Shown here in pieces: positions 8,609-18,169 of a DNA stretch of 64,000 nucleotides. Each line of letters starts with the position of its first letter. Positions within the stretch are counted from its first letter, which is position 1. A model generated the notes under the pieces. That model was not told the origin of the DNA. It was given only the letters and a program-made list of their open reading frames with translations, and did no database searches. The stretch comes from Shewanella piezotolerans WP3. GTDB taxonomy: Bacteria; Pseudomonadota; Gammaproteobacteria; Enterobacterales; Shewanellaceae. Made by a program: the position numbers and the translations under genes. Location: contig NC_011566.1 of the NCBI RefSeq assembly GCF_000014885.1, forward strand, positions 1,922,001-1,986,000. Reading direction: 5' to 3'.

Positions 8609-9214
8609 ATGGATTCACTATTTACGTTAATGGTGTCGGCGGCAATATTTTGCGCAACAATGACGATGACACCTGGGCCTAACAATGTATTACTGGCCAC
8701 ATCTGGGGCTAATTTCGGTGTGAAACAAACATTGCCGCATATTTTCGGGATCCGTGTTGGGCAAACATCATTACATATCGCAATATTATTCGGCCTTGGT
8801 AGCTTGTTCCAAACTTGGCCGCTGCTGCATTCTTTGTTGAAAGTTGTTTCGATCATGTATTTGTTATTTCTAGCGTATCGGGTTATGACTCTGCCGGTAG
8901 ATAATACTTATGACGCGTTTGACAGAAAACCGGTGTCAATGACAGAGGCTGCGTTGTTTCAATGGATAAACCCAAAAAGCTGGATGGCGACGATTACGCT
9001 TTGTACCGCGTTTACTGTTAGTGGTGATGGTTACTGGGCAAGCGCGTTACTCGGCTTGTTAGTGTTTAATATTGTCGGCTTCCCAGCCTCTTTTACTTGG
9101 GTCATTTTAGGTGCCGCAATAAAAGACAAACTCAATTCAACTAAGCGCCGACGTTATTTCAACTGGAGCATGGGAGGATTGTTGGTGGTAACCATTCCTT
9201 TGATTACAATCTAA
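8609..9214 (+). CDS. LysE/RhtB-family amino-acid exporter
   Basis: This inner-membrane protein of about 200 residues has roughly six hydrophobic segments. Family hallmarks are the N-terminal MTPGPNNVLLATSGANFGVK loop and the QWINPKSWM motif in the middle. The start at 8609 is chosen because GGAG lies six bases upstream. Two other in-frame starts (8597 TTG and 8603 ATG) are too close to, or before, that site. The substrate is unknown, since the family exports Lys, Thr, homoserine and others. It is divergent from the MocR regulator, which is a likely controller. Confidence 0.88.
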   Translation: MDSLFTLMVSAAIFCATMTMTPGPNNVLLATSGANFGVKQTLPHIFGIRVGQTSLHIAILFGLGSLFQTWPLLHSLLKVVSIMYLLFLAYRVMTLPVDNTYDAFDRKPVSMTEAALFQWINPKSWMATITLCTAFTVSGDGYWASALLGLLVFNIVGFPASFTWVILGAAIKDKLNSTKRRRYFNWSMGGLLVVTIPLITI

Positions 9215-9265
9215 TAACGTACTGATATTTAATATATCCATCCGACCTGAAAATGCAGGATTGAG

Positions 9266-9476
9266 TGGGCGTTTAATGGGCTTTAGTCACAGGTTCATTG
9301 CTCCATGTCGAACCTAAGCACCTACATCTGACCTCCAGGGATGGAGGGAATGCCTTGAGCATGTCAGGAACATACTAGGCCATGTAGTCGAGGCATTGAT
9401 TGCAGCTAATGGTCGCTCCCTTGGTAAAATCAATAACACAGAGTAAAGCCCATGCTTTTTATATAAGAAACGCCCA
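9266..9476. repeat. Fold-back palindromic segment, origin unknown
   Basis: Two separate 9-bp words at the left (TGGGCGTTT at 9266 and TGGGCTTTA at 9277) are matched by their complements at the right (TAAAGCCCA ending 9452 and AAACGCCCA ending 9476), about 200 bp apart. Further short palindromes lie between. It carries no credible gene. About 50 bp downstream is the AAAAGGGAATAACCATT box that also occurs in MITE families M1 and M2. The whole 9215-9665 gap is probably repeat-derived. Confidence 0.5.
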
Positions 9477-9668
9477 TCGAAGAAGGGGTTGTGTAAGCCC
9501 ACTTCGTTGTTGCGGCAACTTAAAAGGGAATAACCATTTCCACGTTAACACGCCTAGCATTGAACTAGCACAACAGCTCTGAAACGAGCATTTTCAAGTG
9601 GGATGGGTATATATTGTAATGTAAGATGCTATCTGGCTGAGCGATAAAACGCAGAGGGCGTTATATCA

Positions 9669-9700
9669 AAAAGCTAACAACCACAAGTGGATGTTAGCTT
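9669..9700 (-). terminator. Terminator of the S9 peptidase gene
   Basis: AAGCTAACA and TGTTAGCTT form a 9-bp stem. On the minus strand it is followed by a run of T. It lies just past the peptidase stop at 9733. Confidence 0.75.
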
Positions 9701-9732
9701 CTTTCAAATATTCGCTCAATGCCAGAAGGGCG

Positions 9733-11817
9733 TTAGCTTTCTGGTTGTTGATACTTATCAAACCACCACAGAATATGCGCCACTTTTGACATCAAATTAC
9801 TCGGACGTTTATAGATCCCGTGAGGTGCATCAGGGATCCTTACCATCGCCGTATCAACATTACGCAGTTTTAGTGCTTGATAGAACTGCTCTGTTTCTGC
9901 GATGGGAGTTCGTTTGTCAGCTTCACCCGTTAACAACATGGTAGGCGTTGTCACGTTCCCTACATAGCTTATAGGTGATAATGCCATATAATGCTGGGGG
10001 TCTTCCCATGGCATTTTTTCAAACCAATTTTTTATCACAAACGGATAGATATCAGTGGTAAGTGCAAAGCTAAACCAATTAATTACTGGTTTTGCCACCA
10101 CAGCGGCTTTGAAGCGGTCAGTATGTCCGACTATCCAAGCTGTTAGTACGCCGCCGCCAGAACCACCCGTTACAAATAGGGCTTGTTGATCAATCGATTC
10201 CTCTGCAATGACTCCGTCAACGACTGACATAAGATCATCATAGTCTTGACTTGGGTAATTGTTATAGATGATTTGGGCAAACTCTTTTCCGTAGCTATCA
10301 CTGCCCCTCGGGTTAGCATAAACAACAACATAGCCACTAGCGGCCATTAACTGAATCTCGGCTGAAAAATGTGGACCATAATTGGTGACAGGGCCACCAT
10401 GTATTTCAAGAATGAGTGGAAACTTTTTACCTGCTTTTTTCTCTGCGGCATAACCTGGCGGGTAAGCTACCCATGCTTGAATATTGCGGCCATCAAAAGA
10501 TGACTTCACATTAAGCTCTTTGATTGTCGCCAGGGTTTTGTGATCGAGTGCATCACTATTAAGCGTCGTTAACTGGCTGGTTCTGCCTTTACGATTAATG
10601 GAGATATCTGCTGGACGCTGCGGATCTGAATAAGTGAAAGCGATAGTCCCATTTTGGGAGACGTCAAATTCACTACCAGTATAAGGCCGTCCAAATGACA
10701 AACCGCCTAAATTTTTTGCAACGATTCTTTTTTTACCATTTAGGGGTTGATAAGCCACATAAGTTTGACCTCTATCGTGGTAACTCATGTAAACAGCTTT
10801 ACTGTTATTAGCCCATTGAATGCTATTGACGGAACGATCAAAGTTAGCGGTTAAGGAGCGCTTATCTGAACCGTCAAGGTTCATAATATATAACTCGGTA
10901 TTTTCGTAATTCTTATAATTCTGATCAGAGCCTAAATAGGCAATCATCTTGCCATTGGGAGAGACGATAGGGTGATTATCAGGTCCATTGCGGCTTGTTA
11001 GTGGTGTGCTTTGCAAACTTGCAATATTAAGCGTATAGATATTGCTGTCAGTCCATTCTAACTCGCTGTCATTGCGGGTATTTGCTGAGTAGATTATTTG
11101 CTGACCATCTTTGCTCCAGCTCAAATGGCTACGGTGGTCAGTGGTGCCATATGTCAGTTGCCGAGCAGCACCGCCATCGGCGGACATAACAAATATTTGG
11201 CTATTACCAGGCTTAGTGAAACCAGCTCCATCAAAGCGATAGTACATTTCATCAACGTATACCGCGGGTTTAGCCCATTTGGCATTTTTAGGCTTTCCGG
11301 GCAGAGTAACCACTGATTTTGCTTGTGTATCGACGAAGCGAGTAAATGCTAGGTATTTACCATCGGGCGACCAAGAGATATTTGATGGTGCATGATCCAA
11401 ATGACTCATTTGGCCTGATGCACCTGTCTCTAACCACTGCATATGAATTTGCGCTGAGCCACTCGCGGTAGAGATATATGCAAGCTTGGTATTATCAGGT
11501 GAAAGGACGGGGGAAAAGTCGGAGTGTAAGCCGTTGGTTACGGGTGTTAGGTTTTTATCCTTGTCGACTTTCCAAATGTTGCCCAATTTTTTGTCTGTGA
11601 GTATGTCCATATAATTGCGAACAAAATAGACCTCATCACCTTTATTATTGATTTCAAGATTAGATGCATACTCAAGGTTAAACACATCTTCTAACTGCAA
11701 AATTTTAGGTGGTTGACTCGCAAGCGAAGAATTTGATTGAGCATTGGATTCTTCTGCAATGACCATTGTTGTAGAAAGTGGTGCGATCATCAGTGCTATA
11801 TAGATGCCGATCTTCAT
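9733..11817 (-). CDS. S9-family prolyl-oligopeptidase-type serine peptidase, exported
   Basis: The 694-residue protein begins with a signal peptide (residues 1-21, MKIGIYIALMIAPLSTTMVIA). Residues about 45-420 hold WD40/TolB-like beta-propeller repeats (DFSPVLSPDNTKLAYIS, SWSPDGKYLAFTR, IVSPNGKMIAYLG). The C-terminal third is an alpha/beta hydrolase with nucleophile TGGSGGG, acid in TGEADKRTP and His in DAPHGIYKRP, plus LEIHGGP at the oxyanion site. Such enzymes are periplasmic oligopeptidases or acylaminoacyl-peptidases. The gene is divergent from an amidohydrolase that may act on related peptides or amides. The exact substrate is not inferable. Confidence 0.9.
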   Translation of the reverse strand: MKIGIYIALMIAPLSTTMVIAEESNAQSNSSLASQPPKILQLEDVFNLEYASNLEINNKGDEVYFVRNYMDILTDKKLGNIWKVDKDKNLTPVTNGLHSDFSPVLSPDNTKLAYISTASGSAQIHMQWLETGASGQMSHLDHAPSNISWSPDGKYLAFTRFVDTQAKSVVTLPGKPKNAKWAKPAVYVDEMYYRFDGAGFTKPGNSQIFVMSADGGAARQLTYGTTDHRSHLSWSKDGQQIIYSANTRNDSELEWTDSNIYTLNIASLQSTPLTSRNGPDNHPIVSPNGKMIAYLGSDQNYKNYENTELYIMNLDGSDKRSLTANFDRSVNSIQWANNSKAVYMSYHDRGQTYVAYQPLNGKKRIVAKNLGGLSFGRPYTGSEFDVSQNGTIAFTYSDPQRPADISINRKGRTSQLTTLNSDALDHKTLATIKELNVKSSFDGRNIQAWVAYPPGYAAEKKAGKKFPLILEIHGGPVTNYGPHFSAEIQLMAASGYVVVYANPRGSDSYGKEFAQIIYNNYPSQDYDDLMSVVDGVIAEESIDQQALFVTGGSGGGVLTAWIVGHTDRFKAAVVAKPVINWFSFALTTDIYPFVIKNWFEKMPWEDPQHYMALSPISYVGNVTTPTMLLTGEADKRTPIAETEQFYQALKLRNVDTAMVRIPDAPHGIYKRPSNLMSKVAHILWWFDKYQQPES

Positions 11818-12012
11818 TGTTATCCCTTAAAATTAGCCGTGCTTTATTTTGCCAAAGTCTGTTATTTCTCTGAGCTTGGCATTCATATTCTTGAGTGTTC
11901 TTTGTGCTATCTGTCAAATTAGCACATGTAATATAAATGGTGAAACTATGTGAACTTACATTTACATTAAACCGTATTTAGGTATATTCATAACGATTGA
12001 ATGTAACTAAAG

Positions 12013-13344
12013 ATGATAATTACAATGAAAAAAACTGAGCCGAAACTGTCTAAACTTTCAAACCGAATAAGCTTTCTTGCATTGATGATATCAGCCTCAA
12101 TAAGTCAGGCAGCGCTAGCTCAGACTCAGGTTATACATGCCGGGGAGTTATTATCTATTCCAGGTAAAGCACCGTTAAAAAATTATACAGTGGTGGTTGA
12201 AGAGGGAGCGATTACAGCTGTTAAAAAGGGTTTCCTTCCTGCCAATGAATTTGCTAGCGATGCCACGCTTATCGACTTAAGTGATAGCTTCGTGATGCCG
12301 GGTTTAATGGATATGCATGTGCATTTGCAGATGGAACTAGGGCCTGACAATATCGCCGATACGGTTAAATTGTCAGATGCAGATGTGGCGATGAAAAGCG
12401 TTCATTACGCCAAAACAACATTGATGTCAGGTTTTACCACCGTGCGGGATCTACTCAGTGAGCCCGAACAAATGTACGCCCTTCGTGACGGTGTAGAGAA
12501 AGGCTGGATTGATGGGCCGAGGATTATCGCCGCAGCAGGGATTTCGATTACAGGCGGGCATTTAGATGTTGACGGAATGGCGCCAGATCTCTTGGCAATG
12601 AAGTCATCGAAAATGCTCTGTGATGGTCCTTTTGAATGTAGAAAAATGACCCGTAATGCGATTAAGTATGGCGCCGATGCTATTAAAGTTGCATCAACAG
12701 GCGGCGTGTTATCTAACACTAATACAGGAACGGGTCAGCAGATGACCAACAATGAACTCAAAGAGATCGTTGAAACTGCCCATGCTCTGGGGCGAAAAGT
12801 TGCCAGTCATGCGCATGCCGCGAAGGGGATAAATGCTGCACTACGTGCAGGCGTAGATAGTATTGAACATGGCAGTTACTCCGATGAGGAGTCGATAAAG
12901 CTGTTTAAAAAATCAGGTGCCTATTTAGTTCCGACTTTGCTTGCTGGCGCTACCGTGGTGGAAATGGCGAACACCTCAGACTTTATGGCCGCGCCAGTTA
13001 AAGCTAAAGCGATCAGAGTGGGCGCAGATATGCTCGATAACTTTAATGCTTCCTATAAAGCAGGTGTAAAAATAGCTTTTGGCACCGATAGTGGCGTGTC
13101 TAAACATGGAATTAATGCCCAAGAAGCGGTGTTGATGTATCAGGGGGGAATGACCACGGCAGATATCTTAAAATCGGCAACAGTAAACGGCGCAGATCTT
13201 ATCGGCATGAGTGACAAATTAGGCACCATAGAGGTGGGTAAGTACGCTGATATTATTGCTACAAACGCAAGCCCATTAAAGGATATTGAGCAGCTGCTTG
13301 ATGTAGATTTTGTGATGAAAGGCGGTAAAGTTTACAAGCAATAA
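12013..13344 (+). CDS. Exported metal-dependent amidohydrolase (imidazolonepropionase/Xaa-Pro dipeptidase-like)
   Basis: This is a 443-residue amidohydrolase-superfamily TIM barrel. The metal ligands can be followed: HVH in MDMHVHLQM, a candidate carboxylated Lys in DAIKVASTGGV, His in VASHAHAAKG and IEHGSYSD, and Asp in FGTDSGVSKHG. The C-terminal VGKYADIIATNASPL strand is typical of the family. A signal peptide ends near SQAALAQ. The start could be 12013 or 12025 (MKKTEPKLSK), and neither has a strong ribosome site. Bacterial relatives cleave peptides with C-terminal Pro or other amides. It is divergent from the S9 peptidase, with a 195-bp shared promoter region. Confidence 0.85.
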   Translation: MIITMKKTEPKLSKLSNRISFLALMISASISQAALAQTQVIHAGELLSIPGKAPLKNYTVVVEEGAITAVKKGFLPANEFASDATLIDLSDSFVMPGLMDMHVHLQMELGPDNIADTVKLSDADVAMKSVHYAKTTLMSGFTTVRDLLSEPEQMYALRDGVEKGWIDGPRIIAAAGISITGGHLDVDGMAPDLLAMKSSKMLCDGPFECRKMTRNAIKYGADAIKVASTGGVLSNTNTGTGQQMTNNELKEIVETAHALGRKVASHAHAAKGINAALRAGVDSIEHGSYSDEESIKLFKKSGAYLVPTLLAGATVVEMANTSDFMAAPVKAKAIRVGADMLDNFNASYKAGVKIAFGTDSGVSKHGINAQEAVLMYQGGMTTADILKSATVNGADLIGMSDKLGTIEVGKYADIIATNASPLKDIEQLLDVDFVMKGGKVYKQ

Positions 13345-13399
13345 CGGTGTTACATGCCATTTAAAGGAGCTCATGCTCCTTTAAATGCGTTTAGTCGCG

Positions 13400-14056
13400 C
13401 TACTTTTCCCCACCAAAGACAAACTCTTGTTCGCTTTCAAGCCAAGTAGGAAATTTTTGCATGATTGTGGTAAACGCTTCGCTTTGTAAATGGTTTGCTA
13501 ACCATTGCTGTACATTTTTATAGTCTGTTTGCTCAAACCAAGCTTTATCAACATGTGCAAATTGTCTGATGAAAGGATAGATGGCGTAATCCGCAATGCA
13601 GGGCGCTTGATCCAACAGCTGTGGGTGTTTATCAAGTAAGGATTCTAATTGCTGTACAAATAACTCACCTTGTTGACGGTAATACTGCTGACTGTGCTCA
13701 GGAAAACGGTCGGCGTATTTATATTTATCCAACCAAGATTTAAAGACCTGATCGTTATATTCAATTAACGCTTTGGCTGCTTCTTGCTTCTTATTGCTAT
13801 TAGCCAGTAACAGATTGTTCGGGTCACTTTGTGAAAGCGCCCAACACATGATCTCAAAGCTCTCCTCAATTACAGTACCATTTTGTAATATCAATACAGG
13901 CACAGTGCCCTTTGGCGACAGGGCAAGCATTGCTTCAGGTTTATGCTTCAATACTATTTCACGTAAGCTAACAGCTCTATTTGCTAGGTATATTCCGAGT
14001 CTAGCGCGCATTGCATAAGGGCAGCGTCTAAATGAGTACAATGTCGGTAAGGTCAT
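13400..14056 (-). CDS. Glutathione S-transferase family protein
   Basis: The protein has 218 residues with a thioredoxin-like N-terminal domain. The redox-type CPYAMRARLGI motif sits right after the first beta strand, the glutathione-binding cis-Pro segment is GTVPVLIL, and it is followed by EESFEIMCWAL. The C-terminal helical domain runs from about residue 85. The Cys-Pro-Tyr-Ala active site is glutaredoxin-2/omega-like rather than a Ser or Tyr GST, so a thiol-transferase or glutathionyl-reductase role is possible. It is convergent with the amidohydrolase. The substrate is unknown. Confidence 0.82.
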   Translation of the reverse strand: MTLPTLYSFRRCPYAMRARLGIYLANRAVSLREIVLKHKPEAMLALSPKGTVPVLILQNGTVIEESFEIMCWALSQSDPNNLLLANSNKKQEAAKALIEYNDQVFKSWLDKYKYADRFPEHSQQYYRQQGELFVQQLESLLDKHPQLLDQAPCIADYAIYPFIRQFAHVDKAWFEQTDYKNVQQWLANHLQSEAFTTIMQKFPTWLESEQEFVFGGEK

Positions 14057-14361
14057 ATTATTTATTTTGGATAAACTATTTTGAATAAATCGATGTCCCC
14101 ATTTTTAACCGCCTACACTGAAATAACAATCAAAATTAACAGATCTCGCAGCCTCCTAAGTAAAGAGCTTATAGCGTGTATGCGCTCATTTATATACAAG
14201 CAATAACGAGCGGGGCTTATCGAACCATAAAGGCCTTACTTTTTGTACCTGTTTGTAGTGATGTGATTCAGGTAGAATTCGCGGTTAATTTTGAGTGGTG
14301 GCTCACGTTTTTGCCGCTGCTATCGTCAATGCACTGAAGATTAAGCTTCAGCTAGCAGCAA

Positions 14362-14625
14362 TACCAATAAGAATAAAGATTTGATCGCTCAGCGAGAGTT
14401 TAGCGGTTTTGAGGCAAGGCTTTGAGTGAAGCGCATAGTTATTCTACGCTCAAGCTCATTAACGCAGTATCAAAGTCGCTAAAACTCGCCTGTAAGGAGT
14501 GTTTTGGGCTTCCTACTTCGGCGTTGGATAAAGGCAAAAGGGAACAACCATTATGGCCATTATCCGCCTTGAACTCGTTCGCCAAAAAACACTCTGAGTA
14601 GATCAACTTCTTATACTTATTGGTA
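14362..14625. repeat. 264-bp MITE, family M2 copy 1
   Basis: The inverted ends read TACCAATAAGAATAAAGATT and AAGAAGTTGATCTACTCAGA on the complementary strand. The flanks are CAA on the left and TAA on the right. It shares its whole framework with 25704-26028 and its ends with 4291-4370. It contains AAAAGGGAACAACCATT, nearly the same box as in M1. The rest of the gap 14057-14361 shows no gene that I can support. Confidence 0.8.
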
Positions 14626-14639
14626 TAAATGAGGTTTGT

Positions 14640-15623
14640 ATGTCAAAAGTTGTTGTGTGTGCCATGTATAAGTTTGTCTCTCTGCCAGACTTTGAACGGA
14701 TCCAAAAGCCATTATTGATTGTCATGGAAAAATCTGGCATTAAGGGAACGTTACTGCTTGCGAAAGAGGGGATAAACGGCACAGTGGCTGGTTCTCAAAG
14801 CGCAATTGATGCATTACTTGCATGGTTAGCGACTCAGCCAGGGCTTGATAATATTGTACATAAACTGTCTTTTGACGATGACATGCCTTTTTACCGTACT
14901 AAGGTTAAACTCAAAAAAGAGATTGTTACCATGGGCGTTGAAGGGATTGACCCCAATGAAGTGGTGGGTACTTATGTTAAGCCGAAAGATTGGAACGCGT
15001 TGATTTCTGATCCTGAAGTACTGCTCGTCGATACTCGCAATGACTACGAAGTCAAAATCGGCACCTTTGAGAATGCACTTGATCCACAAACTGCAACGTT
15101 TAGAGAGTTTCCTGAATACGTTAAACAAAACCTCGATCCTACAAAACATAAGAAGGTTGCTATGTTTTGCACTGGTGGTATCCGCTGTGAAAAATCAACA
15201 GCTTACCTTAAAGAACAGGGCTTTGAGGACGTATATCACCTTGAAGGTGGCATTTTAAAGTACCTTGAGGAAGTTAAACAGGAAGAGAGCATGTGGCAAG
15301 GTGAATGCTTTGTATTTGATAATCGTGTTGCGGTTAATCATGATCTTGAAAAAGGGCAGTATGACCAATGTAATGCTTGCCGCATGCCTATCACTGAAGC
15401 CGAAAAAGCTTCATCGCAGTTTGAACAAGGGGTTAGTTGCCCTCACTGCATCGATAAAGTTACCGATAAACAGCGTGAGCGATTTTTAGAGCGCGAACGT
15501 CAAGTTCAGCTGTCAAAACAGCGTGGCGAAGCTCATATTGGTAGCGATGTGAGTGCCGTGATTGAGTCTCGTAGAGCTAAGAAAGAGCAGTTGAAAAAAT
15601 CCCAAAATGAAAAAAGTGTATAG
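14640..15623 (+). CDS. trhO: tRNA uridine(34) hydroxylase TrhO (rhodanese family, YceA)
   Basis: TrhO makes 5-hydroxyuridine at tRNA position 34 in an oxygen-dependent reaction. The 327-residue protein has the N-terminal acylphosphatase-like part (KGTLLLAKEGINGTVAG) and a rhodanese domain whose catalytic Cys is in MFCTGGIRCEKSTAYL. A C-terminal Cys cluster, CNACRMPI and CPHCID, may bind zinc. GAGG lies five bases before the ATG. The gene starts 14 bp after an M2 MITE, so the repeat now supplies most of its upstream DNA. Confidence 0.94.
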   Translation: MSKVVVCAMYKFVSLPDFERIQKPLLIVMEKSGIKGTLLLAKEGINGTVAGSQSAIDALLAWLATQPGLDNIVHKLSFDDDMPFYRTKVKLKKEIVTMGVEGIDPNEVVGTYVKPKDWNALISDPEVLLVDTRNDYEVKIGTFENALDPQTATFREFPEYVKQNLDPTKHKKVAMFCTGGIRCEKSTAYLKEQGFEDVYHLEGGILKYLEEVKQEESMWQGECFVFDNRVAVNHDLEKGQYDQCNACRMPITEAEKASSQFEQGVSCPHCIDKVTDKQRERFLERERQVQLSKQRGEAHIGSDVSAVIESRRAKKEQLKKSQNEKSV

Positions 15624-15679
15624 TTTACACTCCAGTTAATTAGAGGCAGCCATTAGGCTGCCTCTATACTGCTTACTGC

Positions 15680-16498
15680 TTACTGCTTGTTACTCGTTTC
15701 AACAGCTTTCTTTTTGGCAAACAATGCCGACTTTTCATCAGTATTCATCACACCATTAAGCAAGTCCATCGGCAGAGGGAACAGAATGGTAGAATTTTTC
15801 TCCCCGGCAATTTCAGTCAAAGTTTGAAGGTATCTCAATAAGATTGCGTTGGGTTCTGTGGCCAACGTGGTCGCTGCTTCAACGAGCTTACTGGATGCTT
15901 CCATCTCGCCAGATGCATGGATCACTTTTGCACGACGTGTTCTTTCTGCCTCAGCTTGGCGGGCTATGGCTCTTATCATTGTCTCGTTAAGGTCAACATG
16001 CTTTATCTCGACGTTAGAGACTTTAATGCCCCAATCATCTGTTCGACTATCTAAAATGCCTTGAATGTCGGCGTTGAGCATCTCACGGTTAGCGAGCATT
16101 TCATCAAGCTCATGCTGACCCAAGACAGATCGCAATGTGGTCTGTGCCAGTTGCGATGTTGCTTGTAGGAAGTCTTCGACATTTATAATTGCCTTTTGGG
16201 AGTCAATGACTCGAAAATACAATACAGCATTGACCCTTACCGAGACATTATCGCGGCTGATCACATCCTGGCTCGGCACATCCATCACCACGGTTCTTAA
16301 ATCAACTCTGACCATCTGTTGGATGAATGGAATGACAATGACCAATCCCGGCCCTTTTACTTGCTGGAAGCGACCTAAAAGGAAAATAACGCCTCTTTCG
16401 TACTCTCTTAAGATCCTAAATACGCTGAGCAGTAGTGAGATAACAATAAATAACATTACCCCTGTGAATATCGTGCCGTTAGTGATGAGTGGTTCCAT
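15680..16498 (-). CDS. Slipin/stomatin-like SPFH-domain membrane protein
   Basis: The protein has 272 residues when started at the ATG at 16498, which has AAGGAG upstream. One N-terminal membrane segment (TIFTGVMLFIVISLLLSVF) is followed by the SPFH/band-7 domain (EYERGVIFLLGRFQQVKGPG, then VDLRTVVMDVPSQDVISRDN) and an Ala/Glu-rich coiled coil (AIARQAEAERTRRAKVIHAS). Slipins form membrane microdomains and are genetic partners of NfeD proteases. The start overlaps the upstream nfeD stop by 20 bp, so the pair is translationally coupled. Archaeal homologues are cleaved by the NfeD partner. Confidence 0.92.
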   Translation of the reverse strand: MEPLITNGTIFTGVMLFIVISLLLSVFRILREYERGVIFLLGRFQQVKGPGLVIVIPFIQQMVRVDLRTVVMDVPSQDVISRDNVSVRVNAVLYFRVIDSQKAIINVEDFLQATSQLAQTTLRSVLGQHELDEMLANREMLNADIQGILDSRTDDWGIKVSNVEIKHVDLNETMIRAIARQAEAERTRRAKVIHASGEMEASSKLVEAATTLATEPNAILLRYLQTLTEIAGEKNSTILFPLPMDLLNGVMNTDEKSALFAKKKAVETSNKQ

Positions 16499-17873
16499 TA
16501 GAAGTCTCCTTAGGATCAACTGTCGATACTGTTAACGACAGGCCGTTGATGTCGTTTACAGTAACGGACTGACCTTTTCTGAGTGCTTGCGAGCTAATCG
16601 CATGCCAACGTTCACCGTTTAACAATACAAAACCATGGCCTTTAAAGTTGTCGATAACAATCGCATCGGCACCGATAATCGCCTCTTGCCCAGTTACTAC
16701 GGCGTTTTTTCTCATGCGCAAAATAAAACCTAATGCGAACACGAAAAATAGTAAGCTAATGAAAGCAATGCTGGCGATCAGAATTGGCGATACTTGGAAT
16801 TGTGGTTGAGGTGTGTCAAATAGAAATATAGAACCGACGACAAATGCAGCAATGCCTCCCACGCCAAATATGCCAAAGCTGGGGACCATAGATTCGGTTA
16901 TGAGCAATACGATTCCTAACATTAGCAAAGCGAGCCCTGCGTAGCTCAATGGCAACATTTGGAATGCATAAAGGGCGATAATCAGTGAAATAGCCCCTGT
17001 TATACCAGCGACACCGATACCTGGACTATAAAACTCCAGTAACAGACCGTAGACACCAATGATCATTAAAATATAAGCAATATTGGGATTAGTGATGGTG
17101 GCGATAAACTGATGTTGCCAGCTTGGTTGTTTATTCACTAAGGCAGCGCCTTTTAGATTTAAAGTCATTTCTACATCGCCAAACTCAATCACCTTGCCAT
17201 CTAAGTTCCTGACCAGTTGCTGCGGTGACTCTGCGAGCAAATCAATCACATTTAGCGCTAACGCTTCAGTTGCGGTTAATGTGGCAGCTTCTGTTACCGC
17301 GAGTTCTGCCCACTCTTGATTTCTGCCGCGTAGCTGCGCTAACGAGCGTATGTAGGCGATGGCATCATTAAGGATTTTCTTCTCCATAGCGGAGGGGCTA
17401 GGGTTTTCAGGTGTGTTATCTCCCTCTTTATCTGCTGGATTTATTTTATCGGGGGAGGGAGCGCTCGGCCCCATTTGCACAGGTGTTGCAGCTCCTAAAG
17501 TTGTAGCCGTTGCCATCGCAGCGACATGACACGCGTATAACATGTAAGTACCAGCACTCGCGGCTCTGGCGCCTTTAGGGTATACCAAACAAGCAACGGG
17601 AATATCGGAGGTTAAAATCGTTTGATTGATCGATCGTAGACTAGAGACTAAGCCGCCAGGTGTATCTAAAGTGATAATGATCAGTGGCACATTGTGCTGT
17701 TGATTGGCTGCGTTAATTTCAGCTGTTAGCTGTTTACCAACCGCAGGCCCAATTGCGCCTTTAACGCTAACTACGGGGATTTCAGTGCCAAGCGTATTTT
17801 CATCCGCACTTTGCACTCCCATGCAAAGTAGGGCTGTCAGGATCACTAATAGGGCTAGCTTCCAGCCATGCAT
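16479..17873 (-). CDS. NfeD family membrane-anchored ClpP-class serine protease
   Basis: The protein has 464 residues from the ATG at 17873, which has AAGG seven bases upstream (a GTG at 17879 is also possible). A signal peptide is followed by a ClpP-class protease domain with a ProArgGlyGly-like region (DTPGGLVSSL) and the catalytic Ser in YPKGARAASAGTYM. A block of about four membrane helices comes next (PNIAYILMIIGVYGLLLEF onward), then a C-terminal OB-like NfeD domain (IVIDNFKGHGFVLLNGERW). It is the long NfeD1b type. Its translational coupling to the slipin gene supports a joint membrane quality-control function. Confidence 0.92.
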   Translation of the reverse strand: MHGWKLALLVILTALLCMGVQSADENTLGTEIPVVSVKGAIGPAVGKQLTAEINAANQQHNVPLIIITLDTPGGLVSSLRSINQTILTSDIPVACLVYPKGARAASAGTYMLYACHVAAMATATTLGAATPVQMGPSAPSPDKINPADKEGDNTPENPSPSAMEKKILNDAIAYIRSLAQLRGRNQEWAELAVTEAATLTATEALALNVIDLLAESPQQLVRNLDGKVIEFGDVEMTLNLKGAALVNKQPSWQHQFIATITNPNIAYILMIIGVYGLLLEFYSPGIGVAGITGAISLIIALYAFQMLPLSYAGLALLMLGIVLLITESMVPSFGIFGVGGIAAFVVGSIFLFDTPQPQFQVSPILIASIAFISLLFFVFALGFILRMRKNAVVTGQEAIIGADAIVIDNFKGHGFVLLNGERWHAISSQALRKGQSVTVNDINGLSLTVSTVDPKETSNGTTHH

Positions 17874-18169
17874 AAACACACCTTAGTGAATGCTTTAGTC
17901 GAGTTCCTATATCGGCTAAGGGGAGTGCTTTAAGTTTAGTCTATTTTTGTCAATAACACTGGGTTGCCACGGTTTGAATTGTGAAACGCTTGCAAGCTAA
18001 TTGCTAAGCAGAAGGGGCTGGATATGTTCTGTTTTAGCTTTTTCTGCTTATGAGTTTGTTAAGCCTGAGTAGAAATTGCTCTTAGAATTATTTTTTAAAA
18101 ATAACGCTTTTTGCATCCGATTAACTGTGCTATTTTTCACGGCTTTTTTACGATTAACGGGATAGACTC

